This document shows, piece by piece, positions 26,873 through 34,849 of a DNA stretch of 36,805 bases. How positions within the stretch are numbered: position 1 is the first letter of the stretch; each line of letters starts with the position of its first letter. The stretch is from Selenomonadaceae bacterium UBA2897 (GTDB taxonomy: Bacteria; Bacillota; Negativicutes; Selenomonadales; Selenomonadaceae): the NCBI GenBank assembly GCA_002350105.1, contig DEDT01000031.1, positions 19,097 to 55,901 of the forward strand. The letters run 5' to 3'. The position numbers were made by a program, and so were the translations under genes. Under the pieces are notes generated by a model, which had not been told where the DNA came from, did not search any database, and was given only the letters and a program-made list of their open reading frames with translations.

Positions 26873-28285
26873 TTACGCGATGCCCGTCAGCATATAGAAG
26901 ATGATGCAGGCGAACGGCACGAGGAACTTGAGGCCAAGGCATACGATGATGTCGAAATAGCTTTCCTTGTGCGTGAGGCCGCAGATCGCAAGCAGCGTGA
27001 CGAGAGCACCGGCATGCGGCACCGGGTCGATACCGATGGAAGCCACGGCCACGATGCGATGCAGCACCTCCAGCGGAATGCCGGCTGCCGTCGCCATCTG
27101 TGCCCACTGGCTGCCGAGCGCCGACAAAGCGATGGTCAGGCCGCCCGAGGCACTGCCCGTAATGCCGCACATGATGTTCGTCGTAATGACGGCCGAAAGC
27201 AACGGGCCGAAAGAATCGGCGAGGCCGATGAGGAACTGCGTCACCGGCTGGAAGCCAGGCATCGCGACGAGCACGCAGCCGAAAGCGTAGCCAGAAGCTA
27301 CGTTGAGCACGGCCGTGCCCGAGGACAAAGCCGAATAGTTAATCGGGCTGAGGAAGCCCGGGCCATTCTTAAACGTCTTGCGACCGATAAAGGCGGCCAC
27401 GAGAGAACTGATGATCAGCGCCACGGAGATAGACCAAATGGCCGAGACCTTGCCAACGCCAGCTGCAATGAGCTTCAGCTTAAACGGGGCAAAGGCATCG
27501 AGGCTGTCCGCTTCCCACTGATAGCCCCAGCTCCAATGGAACGGGTTCGAGAGCAGCACGTTCAGCACGATGACCAGCACCAGCGGCAGCAGCGCGAGGT
27601 ACCAGGGAATCGGATTTTTCTGCTGCTGCGAATCCTCTTCGATATGGTTGCCGTAGCCTTCGCCCGCCGCCTTGAGGCGTTTGGCGCGGAAGTTAACCCA
27701 GCCCCAGCCGATGAGCAGGAACAGGAAAGAAGCAAAGAGGCCGATGCCCGGTGCCGCCCAGGTCGACGTCTCGAAATACGACGACGGGATGATATTCTGA
27801 ATCTGCGGCGTGCCCGGCAGGGCAACCATGGCAAAGGAAAAGATACCCATCCATAAGGTGGCCGGCAGCAGGCGCTTCGGGATATCGGCGCGCTTGAAGA
27901 CAACGGCACCAAACGGATACATGACGAAAGCGACGACGAAGACGGACAGGCCGCCGTAGGTCAGTACGCCGCAGCCCAGGAGTACAGCCAGCACCGCGCG
28001 CTTTTCGCCGAGAACATCCACGATCTTGGCTGCGATGGACGAGGCGAGGCCGCCCTTCTCCATGAGCTTGGCGAACACGGCGCCAAACAGGAACACCGGG
28101 TAATACGTCTTGACGTACTCCGCCAGGCGCGTCATGTAAAGCTCCGTGTACACGGGCAGGATATCGAACGTACTCGCGAGCGCCGCAAGACCTGCCATGA
28201 ACGGGGCAATCAGAATGATGGACCAGCCGCGGTAAGCCAGATACATGAGACCGACCAGGGCCAGTGCGATACAAATTGCTTCCAT
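26873..28285 (-). CDS. GntP-family permease (organic/sugar acid transporter)
   Basis: 470-residue membrane protein with 12 or more hydrophobic segments, of the gluconate:H+ symporter superfamily. Family features include the repeated GG-rich helices (TYGGLSVFVVAFVMYPFG about 108-125; TNIMCGITGSASGGLTIALSALG) and MALPGTPQIQN-like FAMVALPGTPQIQNIIP, plus the late HRIVAVASIGIDPVPHAGAL segment. Members carry gluconate, other hexonates, glycerate or related acids; the true substrate is not known. A hydrophilic cytosolic loop lies near 205-225 (EEDSQQQKN). The ATG at 28285 has GAGAGGAG upstream. Its promoter is separated from the gene by a MITE-like repeat. Confidence 0.85.
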   Translation of the reverse strand: MEAICIALALVGLMYLAYRGWSIILIAPFMAGLAALASTFDILPVYTELYMTRLAEYVKTYYPVFLFGAVFAKLMEKGGLASSIAAKIVDVLGEKRAVLAVLLGCGVLTYGGLSVFVVAFVMYPFGAVVFKRADIPKRLLPATLWMGIFSFAMVALPGTPQIQNIIPSSYFETSTWAAPGIGLFASFLFLLIGWGWVNFRAKRLKAAGEGYGNHIEEDSQQQKNPIPWYLALLPLVLVIVLNVLLSNPFHWSWGYQWEADSLDAFAPFKLKLIAAGVGKVSAIWSISVALIISSLVAAFIGRKTFKNGPGFLSPINYSALSSGTAVLNVASGYAFGCVLVAMPGFQPVTQFLIGLADSFGPLLSAVITTNIMCGITGSASGGLTIALSALGSQWAQMATAAGIPLEVLHRIVAVASIGIDPVPHAGALVTLLAICGLTHKESYFDIIVCLGLKFLVPFACIIFYMLTGIA

Positions 28286-28317
28286 TCGGAAATCTCCTCT
28301 CAGACTCTGTTGTGCCC

Positions 28318-28529
28318 AGGGAAACGCTGATTCAATCGTCAGCCCATCTTGCCGCATCTTTTCAGCCTATAGCTAACGCATAAGCGACCACTAAGGGCTA
28401 AAGCCCTAAGTATCTGCTTAGCGTCGTCAGTGACGCTCGACATAGCACCGCTATGCCTGCGCGCCACTTCCTAGCCTAGGCGAAAAATCTACGACAATCT
28501 GGACTAACTCAATGAATCCGTATTTCCCT
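28318..28529. repeat. MITE-like element with imperfect terminal inverted repeats
   Basis: A 212-base non-coding segment is bounded by AGGGAAACGCTGATTCA (28318-28334) and, inverted, AGGGAAATACGGATTCA (28513-28529); the two ends match at 13 of 17 positions. Inside are several small hairpins (AGGGCT-AA-AGCCCT near 28394-28407; CGTC-AGT-GACG near 28425-28435). No ORF of note and no transposase. No clear target-site duplication is seen. A single related end is present at 922-945. It occupies the 5' untranslated region of the gntP-type gene. The remaining part of this 445-base gap is the divergent promoter region. Confidence 0.6.
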
Positions 28530-28543
28530 AATGCACTTTTCGT

Positions 28544-28572
28544 ATCTTACCATAAGGGATATTTATTGTCAA
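28544..28572 (-). promoter_or_regulatory. Promoter of the GntP permease gene
   Basis: Minus strand: consensus TTGACA (28567-28572), 17-base spacer, TAAGAT (28544-28549). The predicted start point (near 28537) is only a few bases outside the MITE-like element, so the transcript would carry the whole repeat in a leader of about 250 bases. Confidence 0.75.
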
Positions 28573-28615
28573 CGCATGTCAGCCATACTTTTTGCTATTT
28601 CTCCCAGACAAACTC

Positions 28616-28644
28616 TTGACACCATAGAAACCGATTTATATAAT
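28616..28644 (+). promoter_or_regulatory. Consensus promoter of the GltD-like gene
   Basis: Perfect consensus TTGACA (28616-28621), 17-base spacer, perfect TATAAT (28639-28644), the strongest promoter in the window. It is back-to-back with the permease promoter, 43 bases between the -35 boxes. The leader to the ATG at 28731 is about 80 bases, AT-rich and without obvious structure. Confidence 0.9.
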
Positions 28645-28730
28645 AGCTATAGATAAAGATTGTGTTGTAATTCGGAACGCATTTAGTATTGTCAAATTCA
28701 TTTGCAAACATTAAAGAAAGGTGACTACCA

Positions 28731-29963
28731 ATGGCTGTCCATGTTATCAAGGAATCACGCCGCTGCTTGCAATGCAAGAAACCGATGTGCCGCACGAAAG
28801 GCTGTCCTGTGGAGACGAACGTTCCCGAGATGATTCAGCTCTTCCTCAAGGGCGACCTCAACGAAGCCGGCGCCAGGCTCTTCGAAAACAATCCGCTGAG
28901 CGTCTTCTGCTCGCTGGTCTGCGATCACGAGGCCCAGTGCGAAGGCCACTGCATTCAGGGGCTCAAGGGCGCGCCGATTCAGATCTCTTCCATTGAGCAC
29001 TACATTTCCAACACCTATCTCGACAATGCGGTTCTCGCGCGCGAGCCGCTCAACGGCCAGCACGTCGCCGTCATCGGCTCCGGCCCCGCCGGTCTCACCG
29101 TCGCCGTGAAGCTCGCCCAAAAGGGCTACGATGTGACGATCTTCGAGAAAATGGATAAGATCGGCGGCATGATGCGCTACGGCATCCCCGACTTCCGCAT
29201 GCCAAAATCCATCCTCGACCGCTATGAGAAAAAACTGTTGGAGCTCGGCATCCACATCCGCCTGAACACGAGCATCGGCCGTGTCATCACCATCGACACG
29301 CTGCTGCAGGACGGCTACGACGCCGTCTTCATCGGCTCTGGTGTCTGGCAGCCGCGCTCACTCGGCGTCAAGGGCGAGAGCCTCGGTAACTGCCACTTCG
29401 CGATCAACTACCTCATGAGCCCGGAAGCCTTCCATCTCGGCGACACCGTCGCGGTCATCGGCTCGGGCAACAGCGCCATCGATGTTGCCCGCACGGCCAT
29501 CCGTAAGGGCAGCCGCCACGTGACCATCTATGCGCGCCATCAGGAAGTGCGCGCGAGCATCCGTGAATTCGAGTACGCCCAGGCCGATGGCGTGGACTTC
29601 GAGTTCAACAAGGGCGTTGCCGAGATCACGAAAGACGGCCCCATGGTCATGGACCTCTACTACGATGATGAAGGCAAGCGCACGGGCCAGGGTGAGCCGT
29701 ATCTCGCCAAGGCGGACAGCACGGTCATCGCAGTCTCTCAGGGGCCGAAGGATCGCATCGTGAGCTCCACCACCGGCCTCGAGACCACGGAACGCGGCCT
29801 CATGGAGGTCGACGAGAACGGCCAGACCACGCGCGAAGGCATCTACTCCGCCGGCGACGTCGTGCTCGGCCCATGGAATGTCGTGCAGAGCGTCAAAGCC
29901 GCGAAAAAAACCGCAGCCGCCATGGATAAGTATCTCACGGAACTGCGGGAAGCGAAGAAATAA
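28731..29963 (+). CDS. GltD-like FAD/NAD(P) oxidoreductase with N-terminal Fe-S cysteines
   Basis: 410-residue flavoprotein of the glutamate synthase small-subunit/NfnB group. The N-terminal Fe-S domain shows C12, C15, C20 and C25 (RRCLQCKKPMCRTKGCP) and C60, C64, C70, C74 (FCSLVCDHEAQCEGHC), enough for two [4Fe-4S] clusters. The FAD loop is VIGSGPAGLTVAVKLAQKG (about 113-131) and the NAD(P) loop VIGSGNSAIDVARTAIRKG (about 244-262). The C-terminal FAD contact TREGIYSAGDVVLGP is intact. No glutamate synthase large subunit or NfnA is adjacent, so its electron partner is unknown; the convergent flavodoxin is a possible but unproven partner. The ATG follows AGAAAGGTG. Very strong promoter upstream, terminator just downstream. 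Confidence 0.88.
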   Translation: MAVHVIKESRRCLQCKKPMCRTKGCPVETNVPEMIQLFLKGDLNEAGARLFENNPLSVFCSLVCDHEAQCEGHCIQGLKGAPIQISSIEHYISNTYLDNAVLAREPLNGQHVAVIGSGPAGLTVAVKLAQKGYDVTIFEKMDKIGGMMRYGIPDFRMPKSILDRYEKKLLELGIHIRLNTSIGRVITIDTLLQDGYDAVFIGSGVWQPRSLGVKGESLGNCHFAINYLMSPEAFHLGDTVAVIGSGNSAIDVARTAIRKGSRHVTIYARHQEVRASIREFEYAQADGVDFEFNKGVAEITKDGPMVMDLYYDDEGKRTGQGEPYLAKADSTVIAVSQGPKDRIVSSTTGLETTERGLMEVDENGQTTREGIYSAGDVVLGPWNVVQSVKAAKKTAAAMDKYLTELREAKK

Positions 29964-29976
29964 GTTTCGCAGCATT

Positions 29977-30549
29977 TTATTTTGTTTTCTGCTTCAGGGC
30001 CGCCAGCTTGGCGGCCTTTTTTGCGCGGTACTGCCGCCGCACGACGAGCTTGTGCTGCATGGCCGCCGCGAAGTCACGTGCCGCCTGCAGATCTCCGGCA
30101 TTGGGATGGCCTGCGGCCTCGGCCCAGCGCTTGAGGCTCTTCGCGCCGCCATGCGGGTCGTCAGGACCCGCATTTTTCCGTTTCTCTTTCAATGCCTCGT
30201 TGATGGCACCGCGGCAGCCAAAGGTGCCGAGGATCTCGCAGCCATCGCCGAGCGCATAGGCCGCGCGGGCAAAGGACGTAATCGCGTGCTCGCTGTGCGG
30301 GTCCGTACCATGGGTCTGAAAGAAGCAGACCTGTGCACCATGCACCTGCGGCAGGTACTTCAGCGTCAGTGGATCAGGCCCCCCAAGACGCAGCCAGTAG
30401 CCGATGCAGACGACCTCATAGGCGCTGAGATCCGTCGGTGCCTCCTGCACGCGGAACACATCCGCCTCCTCCACCTGTGCGGCAATGGCCTCAGCCACCT
30501 TCTTCGTATTTCCCGTTACGGATGAATAAATCACTGCCCACTTGCCCAT
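29977..30549 (-). CDS. Flavodoxin-family protein
   Basis: 190-residue protein with the FMN phosphate-binding loop SSVTGNTKKVAEAIA (about 9-23) near the N-terminus, then a flavodoxin-like core (YEVVCIGYWLRLGGPDPLTLKYL, QVCFFQTHGTDPHSEH, GCEILGTFGCRGAINEALKEK). The C-terminal 70 residues extend past a classic flavodoxin and end in a Lys/Ala/Arg-rich tail (KAAKLAALKQKTK). Likely a cytosolic electron carrier or FMN-dependent reductase; the partner is not known. The ATG at 30549 follows AAAGGAAGAAG. A -10 like TACAAT on the minus strand lies at 30613-30618 without a good -35. The terminator of the convergent GltD-like gene is encoded inside its last codons. Confidence 0.82.
   Translation of the reverse strand: MGKWAVIYSSVTGNTKKVAEAIAAQVEEADVFRVQEAPTDLSAYEVVCIGYWLRLGGPDPLTLKYLPQVHGAQVCFFQTHGTDPHSEHAITSFARAAYALGDGCEILGTFGCRGAINEALKEKRKNAGPDDPHGGAKSLKRWAEAAGHPNAGDLQAARDFAAAMQHKLVVRRQYRAKKAAKLAALKQKTK
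29998..30022 (+). terminator. Intrinsic terminator of the GltD-like gene, inside the flavodoxin ORF
   Basis: GGCCGCCA (29998-30005) pairs perfectly with TGGCGGCC (30009-30016), 3-base loop, followed by six T. It lies 35 bases after the GltD-like stop and is read on the opposite strand as the Ala/Lys-rich tail of the flavodoxin. Confidence 0.88.
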
Positions 30550-30628
30550 GCTCTTCTTCCTTTCTGCCGGCCACACTGACCGGCTTGCCCCTTTCGCGCT
30601 ATTGCTATCTTTATTGTAGCGGGGGCTT

Positions 30629-30657
30629 TTTACATTTACCGTGCAATTTGTTACAAT
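30629..30657 (+). promoter_or_regulatory. Promoter of thiT
   Basis: TTTACA (30629-30634), 17-base spacer, TACAAT (30652-30657). The leader to the thiT ATG is about 83 bases. Confidence 0.75.
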
Positions 30658-30674
30658 AGACCCGGATTAAAAAT

Positions 30675-30709
30675 ACCCTGATACACAGGCACAAGCAGCG
30701 CATCAGGGT
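30675..30709 (+). other. Leader hairpin upstream of thiT
   Basis: ACCCTGAT (30675-30682) pairs perfectly with ATCAGGGT (30702-30709), enclosing a 19-base loop (ACACAGGCACAAGCAGCGC); GTTTGAAAC follows. No T-tract and no TPP riboswitch core (CTGAGA ... ACCTGA ... GCGTAGGGA) is seen. Could be a small regulatory leader. Confidence 0.5.
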
Positions 30710-30746
30710 TTGAAACAGCCATTGGCCATATAAAAGGAGTGTCTTT

Positions 30747-31364
30747 ATGGAAAAACTACTCACATCTCCCACCAGCGTGCTAGCTCTGCTGGGCGTGCTG
30801 GCCCTCATCCTCGGCATGCTGCGCGTGCGGCGCATCGAATTCAGCATTCATCTCATCGTCAACATCGCCCTGATGCTCGGCCTCGCCATCATCCTGCATC
30901 AGATCCGTCTCTATCACATGCCCCAGGGCGGCAGCATCACGCTCGGCGGCATGGTGCCTCTGCTGCTGCTTGCCTACCGCTACGGACCGGGCATCGGTGC
31001 CCTGGGCGGCTTCCTCTTCGGCCTCATCAATATGATTCAGGACCCTTACATCCTGCATCCGGTACAGGTGCTCTTTGATTACCCGCTGCCCTACATGGCC
31101 ATGGGCCTCGCGGGGCTCTTCCCACAGCGCATCCTTCCCGGCACGGCGCTCGCCTTCTTCACGCGGCTGATCTGCCACGTCATCTCAGGCGTGGTCTTCT
31201 TCGCCAGCTTCGCACCGGCAGGGCAGTCGCCACTTGTCTATTCCCTCATCTTTAACGGGACTTACCTCGTGCCGGAATTCATCATCTGTGCGGTAATCCT
31301 GCGGCTGCTGCCGCTGGAGCGCCTGCTCGTCGCCATGGACCCGCAAAGTCCGCGCCGCACGTGA
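30747..31364 (+). CDS. thiT: ECF transporter substrate-binding subunit ThiT (thiamine)
   Basis: 205-residue membrane protein with six predicted helices, the thiamine-binding S-component that docks on a shared EcfA-EcfA'-EcfT module encoded elsewhere. ThiT/YuaJ signatures are clear: MPQGGSITLGGMVPLLLLAYR (about 58-78), HPVQVLFDYPLPYMAMGLAGLF (about 111-132), CHVISGVVFFASFAP and FNGTYLVPEFIICAVIL. The ATG at 30747 follows AAAAGGAG. Its own promoter is just upstream. In many Firmicutes thiT is under a TPP riboswitch, which is not visible here. It converges on holA with 12 bases between stops and no obvious terminator. Confidence 0.92.
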   Translation: MEKLLTSPTSVLALLGVLALILGMLRVRRIEFSIHLIVNIALMLGLAIILHQIRLYHMPQGGSITLGGMVPLLLLAYRYGPGIGALGGFLFGLINMIQDPYILHPVQVLFDYPLPYMAMGLAGLFPQRILPGTALAFFTRLICHVISGVVFFASFAPAGQSPLVYSLIFNGTYLVPEFIICAVILRLLPLERLLVAMDPQSPRRT

Positions 31365-31376
31365 CGAGCTATCATT

Positions 31377-32447
31377 TTACTGACATAGGGTGATGATGGC
31401 ATGTTCCAGCACTTCATTGCCCGCCTGGCCTGTCTTGAGCGTATAATCGGCATCGATGAGCTCAAGCAGGCCATTTTTTAATGCCTGCGCAGAGAATCCT
31501 GCCGCCGCACGCCCCACGCGTTCGGCTATGTAGGGATTAAGCTCCAGCTGTTTGGCCAATGCCTTGCCACGGATGCCCTTCGCCTGCAAAACCTGTGCCT
31601 GCCAGAGCTGGCGCACATGGCGCGTGAGCAGCACGAGGATAACGGTGAAATACGTGCCATCGGCGAGCTGCCGCCGAAGCAGCGCCAACGCCCGGCGCAC
31701 GTTACGCTGGCTCACGGCATCGAGCAGGGCAAAGACGGAGACCTCCGGCAAGCCCGCAAAGACGGAAACGAGCTCTGCGCGGCTGATGCGCCGATCCCTG
31801 CTGTACATCGCCACCATATCGAGCTGCTGGTCGAGATAGCCGAGGTCGATGGTTTGCATCATGCTGACCGCCGCCGAGAAATACGCCTCCGCGTCCCGAT
31901 CCATGTCCTTGTTCAGGCTTTGCAGCTTGCCCTGCAGCCACTCGTTGATGTTCCAGGCACGGATGGGGTCGGCCTCCAGCACAAGGCCTGCCTTATCGAT
32001 GGCCTTGTAGAGCTTCTTGCGCTTATCCACCCTGGCATGGGAGATGAAAATGCAGTAGCTGTAGTCCGGCATATTCTGAAGCGTCGCGATGAGCTGTGCC
32101 AAAGGCTCGTCCTTGCCACCGCGTTTCCTGCCCGCAGGAGCCTTGTCCTTATCCTCTGCCTCTGCATCCGCCCCTTTCTTCGCGGGGCGCAGCAGCGTGC
32201 TGTCCTCCACGATGACGATATGGCGCGGCGTGAAGAACGGCACTTCCTCCAGCATGCCTGCCAGCGTAACGGGCGATACCTCCCCCTTCAGCTTCTCCAG
32301 CCCGTCCTGCTGGCCCCCCTCGGGAAAAAGCCGCCCGAGAATACGCTCCCGCGCCTTGTCGAGATAGTAATGCTCCTCGCCCGCCAGCAGGAAGACGTGC
32401 GGCAGCTCGCCCGACCGCGTCTTGCCCATAAATTCATTAAACTTCAC
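31377..32447 (-). CDS. holA: DNA polymerase III delta subunit
   Basis: 356-residue clamp-loader subunit that opens the beta sliding clamp. The N-terminus (M)KFNEFMGKTRSGELPHVFLLAGEEHYYLDKARERIL is typical, followed by the AAA-like domain without a P-loop (EVPFFTPRHIVIVEDS) and the C-terminal helical collar (FALLDAVSQRNVRRALALLRRQLADG, RHVRQLWQAQVL). A charged insert near 95-120 (KKGADAEAEDKDKAPAGRKRGG) is unusual. The start is GTG at 32447, chosen because GGCGGAAG precedes it and the product then matches the family; the ORF stays open to 32528 without a ribosome site. It follows the chemoreceptor terminator. Confidence 0.92.
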   Translation of the reverse strand: MKFNEFMGKTRSGELPHVFLLAGEEHYYLDKARERILGRLFPEGGQQDGLEKLKGEVSPVTLAGMLEEVPFFTPRHIVIVEDSTLLRPAKKGADAEAEDKDKAPAGRKRGGKDEPLAQLIATLQNMPDYSYCIFISHARVDKRKKLYKAIDKAGLVLEADPIRAWNINEWLQGKLQSLNKDMDRDAEAYFSAAVSMMQTIDLGYLDQQLDMVAMYSRDRRISRAELVSVFAGLPEVSVFALLDAVSQRNVRRALALLRRQLADGTYFTVILVLLTRHVRQLWQAQVLQAKGIRGKALAKQLELNPYIAERVGRAAAGFSAQALKNGLLELIDADYTLKTGQAGNEVLEHAIITLCQ

Positions 32448-32529
32448 GTTACTTCCGCCTTTCTGCCCCTGCGCAACAGGGTTTGCCTCCGGCCATAAAT
32501 TTTCCATACCCAGCCGTACCATGCACAAA

Positions 32530-32573
32530 CAAAAAACGCCGTGCTGTACTCCCTATAGTATAGCACGGCGTTT
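32530..32573 (-). terminator. Intrinsic terminator after the chemoreceptor gene
   Basis: Minus strand AAACGCCGTGCT pairs perfectly with AGCACGGCGTTT (12 bp, 16-base loop) and continues into further T. The opposite strand also has three T after the stem. Confidence 0.9.
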
Positions 32574-32601
32574 CTACCTGCGTCTTGATGATTTTAGGCA
32601 C

Positions 32602-34683
32602 TCAATGTTTCAGTCGGAAGTGGCTGACCACCTCGCGCAACCCCCTGGCAGCACCAGACTGCTGCTGGCTCATCGCATTGACTTCCTTGACTGAGCCAGA
32701 AACCGAATCCACCGCCGCCGTCACCTGCGTGGAGAGTTCTGCCGTATCCTGCGCGGAGGTTGCAATCTGCTCCACGGCAGCGCTGACTTGCGCCATAGTC
32801 TCATTGACCTGCTGGCTCGTCGTGGCGATGTGCTCGGCCACGCGGCGGAAGGACTCCGCATCGCTGCCATACTGCTCTGCCACCTCGACAAAATTCTCGT
32901 ACTGTGGTGCTACCATATCGTTGAGGAAACCCAGGATACCCTTCGCGTCACTGGAAAGGCTGGCAAAGGCATCCTGCACCGCCTTAATGGTCTTCTGAAT
33001 TTCTTCGACAGTGTCTGCCGTCTCCTTGGCCAGCTTGCCGATTTCCGTAGCGACGACGGCGAAACCACGGCCCGATTCACCGGCACGCGCCGCCTCGATG
33101 GAAGCATTGAGCGAGAGCAGGTTGATCTGCTCGGCAATGCCGGAAATGGCCGTGGCCATTGTACCGATCTGCTCCACCGTCTTGGCCTGTTCGATGGAGG
33201 CTTCGAGCTTGCCGCTGAATTCGTTCCCCAGTTTCGTTGCCGACTGGCTGGCTGCCGTGGAGTCGGCCTGTACGCCCATCGCCCGATGCTGGATTTCGTC
33301 CGCCTGTTTCAGGCTGCGCTGCGCCTCATCAGAAAGCGACTGAATCGCACCACTTACGTCGTCCACGGAGGCATTGACCTCCTCGGTGGCCGAGCTGGCA
33401 TTCATCATCGCGTCGCTGATGGCACGCATTTTCTCTTCGATGGCGTCAAAGCCTTCCTTCAGCTGGTTGGCCGACGCGCCGAGCGTCTGGCTGGAGGTCG
33501 TCATATTATCCGCCTCATGGGAGATATTGTTGATGACATTCCTGGTCTTTTGGAACATCTCATTCATGGCATTGCCCAGCAAGCCGATTTCATCGTTAGC
33601 GCCCAATGGATTCTCCTCACGCGCATAGTTCCCCTGCGCGAGATCCATCGCGAACTGCTGGTTCACGGCAATGCGCTTCACATAGCTGTCAATGGTGCGA
33701 TAGGTAGCCAGCATCAGCAGTACCAGCACGATGGCAGCGACGACGACGAGTTTCCAGACCATGGAGCGCGCGCTCGCATAGAGCTCCTTCTCCGGCAATA
33801 CCATACCCAGGCTCCAGCCCGTGTCCTTCATCGTGGCATAGGTCAGTACCTGCTTTACGCCATTGTCATCTTCATAGGTTGTGACACCGGCATCCTTGGT
33901 GACGACCTCTTTCATGGCTGCCGCCAGCGAGGGATTCTGCTCCTCCGTGGCATTGTCCTGCTCTTCGAGCCGCTCCTGCGGCACACCCGCGAGATAGACA
34001 CCGTCATCTGAGACGAGGAAAGCGTGACCCGTTTCGCCGACCTTGATATCGTCAATGACGTCAGCAATTTGCTTCAGCGAGATATCCACCGTCGTGACAC
34101 CGATGCATTTGTCGCCATCATAAAGTGGTGAAGCATAAGTGACCATGACGACCTTCGCCGCCGGATCAAAGTACGGCTTCGTGAGGAAAGCTTTACCCTT
34201 GCCCGCTTTCTTGCCGCCCACATACCATTCTTCATTCAGGTACGAGCCACTCTCCTGCACATAGTTGAAGTCCTTCTTCAGCTGTCCGTTCTCACGGAAT
34301 GTGAACGGACATACCCACTCCTTGTCTGCGTTGTAGGCATAGGGATCGAACCAGATGCCGCCGCCATTGGCGAGACTCTGGTCGCCCAGCTCATCCACGA
34401 TGTCGTCGACGAGATCCTCCTCCGTCTCATTCTTGTAGTCAAAGCCTGCATTGTAGGCCATGTGACGACAGGAAATCTCCATCTGGTTCAGCATTTCGTG
34501 AATCTCAGCGCTGTTCGCCCTCAGCGTCTGCTGCATGCGGGCCGTCGACATCTCCGAGATATCGCTATAGCTGCTGTACGCCGCGATACTCGTGATAATG
34601 ATGAGTCCGATCAGGATAGCCGGCAACAGGATCAGGCACATTTTGAGTTTTATACTGCGGAACCCCGCGGGTACGGAAGACAT
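32602..34683 (-). CDS. Methyl-accepting chemotaxis protein with dCache sensor domain
   Basis: 693-residue transmembrane receptor. TM1 is about 14-36 (CLILLPAILIGLIIITSIAAY), a periplasmic dCache_1-type domain spans about 40-300 (GGGIWFDPYAYNADKEWVCP, YLNEEWYVGG, AKVVMVTYASPLYDGDKCIGVTTVDISL), and TM2 is about 304-322. A HAMP region and a long coiled-coil signalling domain follow, with the hairpin tip EQINLLSLNASIEAARAGES (about 517-536) that contacts CheA/CheW. The arginine that precedes W-Y in amino-acid-binding dCache domains is absent (EEWY), so the ligand is probably not an amino acid. No C-terminal CheR pentapeptide. The ATG at 34683 follows AAAGGAG. It sits alone between terminators. 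Confidence 0.95.
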   Translation of the reverse strand: MSSVPAGFRSIKLKMCLILLPAILIGLIIITSIAAYSSYSDISEMSTARMQQTLRANSAEIHEMLNQMEISCRHMAYNAGFDYKNETEEDLVDDIVDELGDQSLANGGGIWFDPYAYNADKEWVCPFTFRENGQLKKDFNYVQESGSYLNEEWYVGGKKAGKGKAFLTKPYFDPAAKVVMVTYASPLYDGDKCIGVTTVDISLKQIADVIDDIKVGETGHAFLVSDDGVYLAGVPQERLEEQDNATEEQNPSLAAAMKEVVTKDAGVTTYEDDNGVKQVLTYATMKDTGWSLGMVLPEKELYASARSMVWKLVVVAAIVLVLLMLATYRTIDSYVKRIAVNQQFAMDLAQGNYAREENPLGANDEIGLLGNAMNEMFQKTRNVINNISHEADNMTTSSQTLGASANQLKEGFDAIEEKMRAISDAMMNASSATEEVNASVDDVSGAIQSLSDEAQRSLKQADEIQHRAMGVQADSTAASQSATKLGNEFSGKLEASIEQAKTVEQIGTMATAISGIAEQINLLSLNASIEAARAGESGRGFAVVATEIGKLAKETADTVEEIQKTIKAVQDAFASLSSDAKGILGFLNDMVAPQYENFVEVAEQYGSDAESFRRVAEHIATTSQQVNETMAQVSAAVEQIATSAQDTAELSTQVTAAVDSVSGSVKEVNAMSQQQSGAARGLREVVSHFRLKH

Positions 34684-34791
34684 AAAACCACTCCTTTCCC
34701 AAACTAACAATCACCGAAAAACATTAAAACAATTCCATTTGCTTATACAGTTAATTCGGCACCGCGAAGTAATTATCCTTCCGCGCACCAC

Positions 34792-34820
34792 AAAAAACAG
34801 GCCGCAAATCTTGCGGCCTG
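34792..34820 (-). terminator. Intrinsic terminator after clpB
   Basis: Minus strand CAGGCCGCAA pairs perfectly with TTGCGGCCTG around a 3-base loop and runs into six T. Confidence 0.92.
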
Positions 34821-34849
34821 CATAAGAAAAGAGGAACGTTGAAAAAGAT

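Noticed and set aside
28690..28712. Rex-like site TTGTCAAATTCATTTGCAA in the GltD-like leader
   Set aside because: Half sites match poorly and the spacing is wrong for a Rex operator.
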